Origin: an uncultured Lachnospiraceae bacterium
GTDB taxonomy: Bacteria; Bacillota; Clostridia; Lachnospirales; Lachnospiraceae
NCBI GenBank assembly: GCA_910585345.1
Contig: CAJUDS010000001.1
Location: 503,858-551,600 of the forward strand
Direction of reading: 5' to 3'
DNA: 47,743 nt
In this document: positions 42,673 to 47,743 of the stretch, piece by piece
Layout: every line of letters starts with the position of its first letter
Numbering within the stretch: position 1 is the stretch's first letter
Notes under the pieces: generated by a model
Database searches by the model: none
The model's input: the letters and a program-made list of their open reading frames with translations, nothing else
What the model was told of the DNA's origin: nothing
Made by a program: the position numbers and the translations under genes

Positions 42673-43485
42673 TTATAATCTTACCGGCACATGTCTCTCC
42701 TGCAAATATTTTTTTACTTCCCGAATTTCCAGTTCCCTGTAGTGAAACAGGGAAGCAGCCAGAACCGCATCTGCTGCGCCTTCCGTCAACGCCTCGTAGA
42801 AGTGCTCCGCATTTCCTGCGCCTCCCGAAGCAATTACCGGTATTGACACATTCCGGGAAACGACTTTGGTCAATTCCAAATCATAACCGTTTTTCGTACC
42901 GTCGCAATCCATACTGGTAAGAAGAATTTCACCCGCGCCAAGAGCGTCCGCCTTCATTGCCCATTCCACTGCATCAATTCCCATATCGATACGCCCGCCG
43001 TTTTTAAAAATATTCCAGCCGCTGCCGTCGGCTCTCTTCCTTGCGTCAATCGCTACTACAACACACTGTCGGCCAAATTTCTCAGCAGCTTCACTGATCA
43101 GTTCCGGTCTGGCAATTGCCGCAGAATTAACAGATATCTTATCCGCTCCTTCCCGCAGAATCAGTTTGAAATCATCCAGTGTACGGATGCCGCCGCCTAC
43201 CGTAAAAGGAATGAACACCTGCTGCGCCACTTTACGCACCATATCAATTACCGTATTTCTCGCATCGGATGAGGCTGTGATATCAAGAAATACAAGTTCG
43301 TCCGCGCCTTCTTTATCATAAGCCGCCGCAATCTCCACCGGATCTCCCGCATCCTGCAGGTTTACAAAATTTACCCCTTTTACAACCCTTCCGTCTTTTA
43401 CATCCAGACAGGGAATAATTCTTTTCGTATACCCGCCCGCCGCTCCGTCCCCGGTACGCGCCCGGCTATCGTTAAAGGTATCCAC
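42673..43485 (-). CDS. hisF: Imidazole glycerol phosphate synthase cyclase subunit
   Basis: Closes the imidazole ring using ammonia supplied by HisH. 270 aa; a (beta/alpha)8 barrel with KRIIPCLDVKDGRVVKG at its start, CVVVAIDARKRADG (second catalytic Asp) and VIASGGAGNAEHFYEAL. It starts at GTG 43485, directly after the hisH stop, with GGGAGG eight bases before it. This gives about 18 extra N-terminal residues (DTFNDSRARTGDGAAGG) compared with most HisF proteins; no other start codon lies between. Confidence 0.96.
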   Translation of the reverse strand: MDTFNDSRARTGDGAAGGYTKRIIPCLDVKDGRVVKGVNFVNLQDAGDPVEIAAAYDKEGADELVFLDITASSDARNTVIDMVRKVAQQVFIPFTVGGGIRTLDDFKLILREGADKISVNSAAIARPELISEAAEKFGRQCVVVAIDARKRADGSGWNIFKNGGRIDMGIDAVEWAMKADALGAGEILLTSMDCDGTKNGYDLELTKVVSRNVSIPVIASGGAGNAEHFYEALTEGAADAVLAASLFHYRELEIREVKKYLQERHVPVRL

Positions 43486-44109
43486 TCATCTTCCCTCCCT
43501 GTTTTTCACTGCTATGAAATTTTTCAATATCTGCAGCCCCACGCCTGAGCTTTTTTCCGGATGAAACTGACAGGCAAATATATTGTCTCTTTCCACAGAA
43601 GCATGAATCGTTATTCCATACTCCGTTACTGCCTTTACCATTGCCATATCCTCCGCCTGCAAATAATAGGAATGGACAAAATACACATACGCTCCTTGCG
43701 GAATATGCTGAAACAAAGTCCCGTCTGCCGGAAACCGAAGGCAGTTCCAACCGATATGCGGAATCTTGAGTCCTGGCTTTTCCGGGATCCTGATAATCTT
43801 TCCCGGAAGAATCCCCAATCCCTTTACGCCTTCACTCTCTTCACTCGTCTCAAATAAGAGCTGCAGTCCAAGACAGATACCGAGAAAAGGCGTCTTTTTG
43901 TCGATCACTTCATGGATGGTATCTTCCAGCCCGTAACCGCGGATCCTGTCCATGGCATCGCCAAAGGAACCGACGCCCGGCAGAATCACATGATCTGCCT
44001 GCAGTATCGTATTGCGGTCCCTTGTCACGCTGGTTTTCTCACCCAGAAACTGCAGCGCCTTTTCCACGCTTCTGATATTGCCCGCGTCATAATCAATAAT
44101 CGCTATCAT
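43486..44109 (-). CDS. hisH: Imidazole glycerol phosphate synthase glutamine amidotransferase subunit
   Basis: 207 aa class I glutaminase that feeds ammonia to HisF. Catalytic triad: Cys in FLGICLGLQLLFE (about 80) and His/Glu in CQFHPEKSSGVG near 185. It starts three bases after the stop of the membrane protein upstream and ends where the hisF GTG begins, so the three are probably cotranscribed and coupled. Confidence 0.97.
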   Translation of the reverse strand: MIAIIDYDAGNIRSVEKALQFLGEKTSVTRDRNTILQADHVILPGVGSFGDAMDRIRGYGLEDTIHEVIDKKTPFLGICLGLQLLFETSEESEGVKGLGILPGKIIRIPEKPGLKIPHIGWNCLRFPADGTLFQHIPQGAYVYFVHSYYLQAEDMAMVKAVTEYGITIHASVERDNIFACQFHPEKSSGVGLQILKNFIAVKNREGR

Positions 44110-44112
44110 CTC

Positions 44113-45687
44113 TTATTCTTCCTCTGGCGTAACAGCCGTTATTTCCATGCCAAGTATCCGCTTTAGTTCTTTCGTATAGGATACTTTGTCGGTAAGCGAA
44201 GCGATGGCCTGCGCTTCTTCCTCTGCAATTCCATACTCCGACTGCAGAATTGCAAGAATATTCAGGTAACTGTCGTTGACCTGCGCCGCTACGCCATACT
44301 TCTCCGCCTCTGCCTGGATCTTCTGGTATTTGTCTACACCGCTGACCAGTGCATGGAGCTGTTCCACTTCCATCCCGTCCAGTTTGCCAAAGTTCTCATA
44401 GGACTCAAGCTTACGTTCCATCTCAAGACACAGCATAGCGCCGCGCAGACGTTCTTCATCCCGTCCTTTTAGTTCTTTTGTGACAAGCAGATCATATACT
44501 CTCTTATAGTCGCCTTCTTCAAACGCCTTTTTGCTGTTCTGTCTGTCGGTAAAATCAGGAATATAGGAAGTGCAGATCATAATAATACCGTATACCGTAA
44601 GCGCCAGAAGCACGGCAGTAAAGATCTTTTTCTTTCCGATTGGCTTCAATGGCTTTTCCGGTTCTTTTGGCTTTTTCTCTTTTTTCGGCTTCGGTTTCTT
44701 TTCCTTTTTCGGCTTCGGTTTCTTCTCCTTTTTGGGTTTTGGTTTCTTTTCTTTTTTCTGCTTTGGCTTCTTCTCTTTTTTCGGTTTGGCCGCTTTTTTC
44801 TCTTTGCCCGCTGCTCCGGTTCCTTTGTCCAATTCTTCCAGAATTGCAATATTCTCTTGGGAAAGATCTACCTGTACTTCATCATCTTCTTCCTCTTCCG
44901 GCACATCGTCATCCATAAAAAAAGCAACCACTTTTTGAAAAAATCCCGGACCCTTATCAGAACGTTCTTTCTTTTCCCGCTTTTTCTTTTCTTTCCTCTG
45001 TCTTCTTTTTTCTCCGGGAACATCTTCTTCAGCAGCGAAACCATCAGATACGCTGCCTTCAGCAGGCTCTGTCTCTTCTTCCTGTAAGCCAGCACTTTCC
45101 TCTGCATCTTCAACAGACCCGCTGTCGACGATCGCTTCGTTGCTGTCTGCCTTTTTCAGCAGTTCGCTGATCTCCGCCAATTCGTCGTCATCATCCATTG
45201 CATCAATCAGATCCGTCACATCCGCATCCTCCAATAAATTCAGTTCCTGCCTGTCTCCTTCGTCCCCGCTCTCAAACGGGTCCGGCTCCATCATTGCTTC
45301 CAGATCGGAAAGATCCATATTATGCAATTCTTCCAGATCCGGTGTCTCTTCCACCGGATCCGGCTGTTTCACCATCTCAGCCTCCGGCCCGCTTTCCTCA
45401 GAAAACACATCATCCGCCATCTCCGGTTCAGGATCCGGAACAGAAATCTGCTCTGCCGTCTGGGAATCAATATCGTCCTCGTCTTCTTCCTCAAACAATT
45501 TGGCAAGTTCCGGAAACTCTACTTCATCCTCATCAAACAATAACCGGGCAGACTCCTCCCCGGCCTCTCCCGTACCGGCCTCCTCCGCCTGCTGACCGGA
45601 TACACCTTCCAATTCCGTCTCACTGGATGCTGCTTCCCCGTTGACCTGCCGCAGCAGACTATCCAGATACTCTTCATTTGAACCCAT
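44113..45687 (-). CDS. Acidic, lysine-repeat membrane protein of unknown function
   Basis: 524 aa from ATG at 45687 (GGAGGAGTCT before it). Residues 1-225 are very acidic and probably disordered. A basic stretch (KRRQRKEKKKREKKER) and a short FFQKVVAFFMDDD segment follow. About 302-341 is a lysine-rich tandem repeat of the 8-residue unit PKPKKEKK. One membrane segment lies at 355-377 (IFTAVLLALTVYGIIMICTS), then a helical C-terminal domain of about 145 residues (KKAFEEGDYKRVYDLL, tetratricopeptide-like at the start). The orientation is likely N-in with the C-terminal domain outside. No family recognised. It heads the transcript with hisH-hisF-ung. Confidence 0.8.
   Translation of the reverse strand: MGSNEEYLDSLLRQVNGEAASSETELEGVSGQQAEEAGTGEAGEESARLLFDEDEVEFPELAKLFEEEDEDDIDSQTAEQISVPDPEPEMADDVFSEESGPEAEMVKQPDPVEETPDLEELHNMDLSDLEAMMEPDPFESGDEGDRQELNLLEDADVTDLIDAMDDDDELAEISELLKKADSNEAIVDSGSVEDAEESAGLQEEETEPAEGSVSDGFAAEEDVPGEKRRQRKEKKKREKKERSDKGPGFFQKVVAFFMDDDVPEEEEDDEVQVDLSQENIAILEELDKGTGAAGKEKKAAKPKKEKKPKQKKEKKPKPKKEKKPKPKKEKKPKPKKEKKPKEPEKPLKPIGKKKIFTAVLLALTVYGIIMICTSYIPDFTDRQNSKKAFEEGDYKRVYDLLVTKELKGRDEERLRGAMLCLEMERKLESYENFGKLDGMEVEQLHALVSGVDKYQKIQAEAEKYGVAAQVNDSYLNILAILQSEYGIAEEEAQAIASLTDKVSYTKELKRILGMEITAVTPEEE
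44665..44784. repeat. 24-bp in-frame tandem repeat
   Basis: About four to five degenerate copies of a 24-bp unit encode the lysine-rich PKPKKEKK repeats of the 44113-45687 protein. Copy number could vary between strains. Confidence 0.7.
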
Positions 45688-45792
45688 AGACTCCTCCACA
45701 CAAAAACCTTATCTTCTATATTCTGGTCTGTCTTGCTTTATGACGCTGTCCTGTTTGCAATACGCACAGACATACCCTTCCCGATAACGCTC

Positions 45793-45820
45793 ATTATACC
45801 ACATTCTCTTATTCTATCAA
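45793..45820 (-). promoter_or_regulatory. Promoter for the membrane protein-hisH-hisF-ung unit
   Basis: Minus strand TTGATA (45815-45820), 16-bp spacer, TGG-TATAAT (45793-45798), extended -10, about 105 bp upstream of the start. Confidence 0.75.
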
Positions 45821-45829
45821 ATATCTTTC

Positions 45830-46348
45830 TCATATTTCACCGGAGGCAAAAAGCACAGCCGGATCTGCCTGAATTGAAATGCCTCTGCCGTTTAATTCTG
45901 CAGGAAGCTGATACAATTTATCATGGATTCTTAGCAGTTGCGCTTTTCTGTTGAAATAAACGATTTTTTCAAAAGGAAATCGAATAACTGTCGGATAACG
46001 CAGTCCCACGCCCAACTCCATGACAAGCAGCTTTTTATGCAAAGTTCCCTGAAGCCATTTTGTATAATCATCCCATTGCTGCCAGTATACGGTATCCGTC
46101 TTCTCTTCCTCCGCCGTTTCTTCCTCCCGCAGCGGCCGTACAATGCGTTCTCCCCGAAAGCCCACTTTACAAAGCATATCTCCTGCCCCAGTTGTTATGA
46201 TAAAATAATTTTTCCCCTCCAAAAGAGCAGACAGCCTCTGACAGGCTCTTTGTATCTCTTCCTCTGTTTTTTTCAGGGCAAAATCTTCCCCAATTCCTAC
46301 CAAAACCAGTTCGGCTTCTTTTATTTTCTCCGATATAACCTGCTGCAT
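45830..46348 (-). CDS. Small Sir2-like (NAD-binding fold) protein
   Basis: 172 aa, much shorter than a sirtuin (about 240 or more). Order of motifs suggests a Sir2-like Rossmann core: ELVLVGIGEDFAL (in place of GAGIS), YFIITTGAGDMLCKVGF (in place of TQNVDxLH), LLVMELGVGLRYPTVIRFPF (in place of the GTSLxVxP block) and KIVYFNRKAQL (in place of INL). The catalytic His and the zinc cysteines are not visible, so deacetylase activity is unlikely. It stands alone between the cheV terminator and the next promoter. GAGGAACA precedes ATG 46348. Confidence 0.55.
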   Translation of the reverse strand: MQQVISEKIKEAELVLVGIGEDFALKKTEEEIQRACQRLSALLEGKNYFIITTGAGDMLCKVGFRGERIVRPLREEETAEEEKTDTVYWQQWDDYTKWLQGTLHKKLLVMELGVGLRYPTVIRFPFEKIVYFNRKAQLLRIHDKLYQLPAELNGRGISIQADPAVLFASGEI

Positions 46349-46443
46349 TGTTCCTCTTTCCTAAAAATATAATACCTCTCGCATCCATCATCAGACACCC
46401 ATGCCGGCATATCTGCCTGCACTGTTCTCCACGGGAATAAAAT

Positions 46444-46466
46444 AAGCCGGGAAAGACTCCCGGCTT
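46444..46466. terminator. Terminator after cheV
   Basis: AAGCCGGGA (46444-46452) and TCCCGGCTT (46458-46466) stem, 5-nt loop, T-rich on both sides, 10 bp from the cheV stop. Confidence 0.8.
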
Positions 46467-46476
46467 TTATTTTCAC

Positions 46477-47370
46477 TTACATTACCAGATCATCGATCAC
46501 CCTGACCAGATTACCGATTTCAGGTTTCGAAAGCTGTGCGTTCGCACCCAATGCTTCTCCTTTTTTTCTCATTTCCTCATTGACAAGAGATGAGAAAATA
46601 ACAACCGGAATGTCTTTTGTTTCTTCACAGTCCTTGATTAATTTTGTCAGACGGTGTCCATCCATCAAAGGCATTTCAATATCGGTAATCACACACTGCA
46701 CATGCTGTGCCAGCGTCCCTTCGTCCCTGCATTCTTTGATCACATCCCAGGCCTGCTGTCCATTTTCGGTATGGATTAAATTATGGTATCCTGCCTTTTT
46801 CAGGGAATCTACAATCAGTTTATTTAATAAAGCAGAATCTTCTGCAATCAGAATCGGCACATCGCAACGTTCTCTGCCTTCAAGGGCATCGATTTCCGTT
46901 ATCTTCAATCCCGTTTCCGGATTGATATCCGTTACGATCTTCTCAAAGTCAAGAATAATAATCAATTTATCATTAAACTTAATAATACCTGTGGAAACTC
47001 CATCCTCCGGTGTTGACACGGTAGCGCCCGGCTTTATAATATCCTTCCAGGAAACTCTATGTATTCCGATTACGGAATCTACATGAAATGCAATGTCCAG
47101 CTTGTTGAAGTTTGTTACGATAAATAATCCGCCTGGTTTAGACTGTCCTCTTTGGAGGCAGTTCTTTAAATCAATTGCTGTAATCATCTTATCGCGTGGC
47201 ATAAAAATTCCTTCTATGCTTGGATGCGCATTTGGCACAGGCGTAACTTCCTGATAAGTGATGATTTCGCGTATCTTTGCAACATTAATGCCATACAGAT
47301 TCCCATCCAGCATAAATTCCAATACTTCCAGTTCGTTCGTTCCATTTTCCAATAAGATTTTTGTGTCCAT
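46477..47370 (-). CDS. cheV: Chemotaxis protein CheV
   Basis: 297 aa coupling protein: an N-terminal CheW domain (about 12-150, EFMLDGNLYGINVAKIREII) and a C-terminal response-regulator receiver (about 171-295). The phospho-acceptor is Asp230 in CVITDIEMPLMDG; the acidic pocket is IAEDSA (about 175-180), and the conserved Lys is in QLSKPE (about 282). It links receptors to CheA and adapts with phosphorylation. No other chemotaxis or flagellar gene is in the window. ATG at 47370 follows GGTGGAAGGGT. Confidence 0.96.
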   Translation of the reverse strand: MDTKILLENGTNELEVLEFMLDGNLYGINVAKIREIITYQEVTPVPNAHPSIEGIFMPRDKMITAIDLKNCLQRGQSKPGGLFIVTNFNKLDIAFHVDSVIGIHRVSWKDIIKPGATVSTPEDGVSTGIIKFNDKLIIILDFEKIVTDINPETGLKITEIDALEGRERCDVPILIAEDSALLNKLIVDSLKKAGYHNLIHTENGQQAWDVIKECRDEGTLAQHVQCVITDIEMPLMDGHRLTKLIKDCEETKDIPVVIFSSLVNEEMRKKGEALGANAQLSKPEIGNLVRVIDDLVM

Positions 47371-47422
47371 ACCCTTCCACCTCTCACGTATTGCATCTCA
47401 GTGATATATCATCCCTTTCAGC

Positions 47423-47431
47423 ATTATATCA
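47423..47431 (-). promoter_or_regulatory. Extended -10 promoter for cheV
   Basis: Minus strand TGATATAAT (TG-N-TATAAT, hexamer 47423-47428), about 50 bp upstream of the start. The sequence upstream is very A/T rich. Confidence 0.5.
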
Positions 47432-47535
47432 TATATTTTTAAAAAAACATATAGTAAACAAACATATTTTCATTCTTTTCTTGAGAATTCTACTAATTTC
47501 AATAAAAAATACCCATTTTCGATGGCAAACACGAC

Positions 47536-47697
47536 CTAGAACGCAGCACCCTTTCCTTCCGCACCTTCAATCAAAAGTTCCGCCCCATTAAGCCGTACGA
47601 CCGCACTGCCAAGAGCCAGCCCCGTTTCAACACACTGATCTGCAAAGGAGAAATAAAAAAAGGACTTTTCGTCCTTCTTCTTTTTGCAGCCGTACCC
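47536..47697 (-). pseudogene. Possible C-terminal fragment of a histidine kinase-like gene
   Basis: A minus-strand frame ends GLALGSAVVRLNGAELLIEG then AEGKGAAF and a TAG stop. This resembles the last motif (G2 box, GLGL...GxGTxF) of histidine-kinase ATPase domains. The frame has no start codon with a ribosome site, and its upstream part runs through the terminator hairpin at 47660-47676, so it can only be a remnant or a chance frame. Confidence 0.25.
47660..47676. terminator. Terminator near the right edge
   Basis: AAGGAC (47660-47665), 5-nt loop, GTCCTT (47671-47676); on the minus strand a run of seven T follows, so it probably ends a transcript entering from beyond the window. The flank 47690-47743 resembles the region just downstream of a 23S rRNA gene in related bacteria, which is a guess. 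Confidence 0.65.
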
Positions 47698-47743
47698 TCA
47701 AAACCGAACACTGGAACCACCAAACACCCATCCCCTTCTCTGG

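Overview
The window is a dense bacterial chromosome segment. Gene content and order point to a spore-forming, Gram-positive Clostridia, most likely Lachnospiraceae. The signs are the yceD-rpmF-plsX-acpP-rnc-smc-ftsY cluster, TmcAL next to Pta, an ACT/UPF0210 pair, PdaA and a GerA-family germination protein, CheV, PRD antitermination with a RAT site, and a tRNA gene without encoded CCA. Most genes lie on the minus strand. The left end is a tandem repeat and the right end may flank an rRNA operon, so this may be a whole draft contig; that is an inference.

Layout. 1-3015: a REP-like 55-bp tandem repeat over the stop of a RecD2 helicase gene, then an HD-domain protein. 3381-9391: an accessory stretch of short units: an AP2/HNH-like/AP2 protein, hisB, a GH25-like membrane protein, lipoprotein ApbE, an AraC regulator, a DapF-like half protein and a YitT membrane protein. 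9556-18231: the core cluster yceD-rpmF and plsX-acpP-rnc-smc-ftsY-ilvA (lipid synthesis, RNA processing, chromosome segregation, protein targeting). 18232-18868: an odd intergenic region where acetate kinase would be expected. 18869-21343: pta and tmcAL, divergent. 21434-25155: a peptide uptake and hydrolysis operon (OPT transporter, PqqD-like protein, dipeptidase). 25406-33855: a long operon: zinc-finger membrane protein, polA, coaE, FtsA-like ATPase, metallo-hydrolase, ACT protein, UPF0210 protein.

34155-39170 is one complete sugar phosphotransferase operon: PRD antiterminator, EIIA, EI, HPr and a GlcNAc-type EIICB. It has a consensus promoter and a LicT-type RAT/terminator switch in its leader. 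Two regulatory residues are unusual: HPr has Arg where Ser46 should be, and the antiterminator's PRD2 has Asp and Ile where the phosphorylatable histidines should be. 39303-41596 holds two spore genes (GerA/SpoVAF-like and PdaA). 41761-47370 holds tRNA-Leu(CAA), ung, hisF, hisH, an acidic/lysine-repeat membrane protein, a small Sir2-like protein and cheV.

No prophage, intact insertion sequence or CRISPR array is visible. The best candidates for undescribed biology are the altered PTS control circuit, the AP2/HNH-like protein, the two cut-down enzyme relatives (DapF-like and Sir2-like), the FtsA-like ATPase in a replication/CoA operon, and a 19-nt motif shared by two distant promoter regions. 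All positions, start codons and motifs were read by eye; family assignments come from recognising motifs, not from searches.
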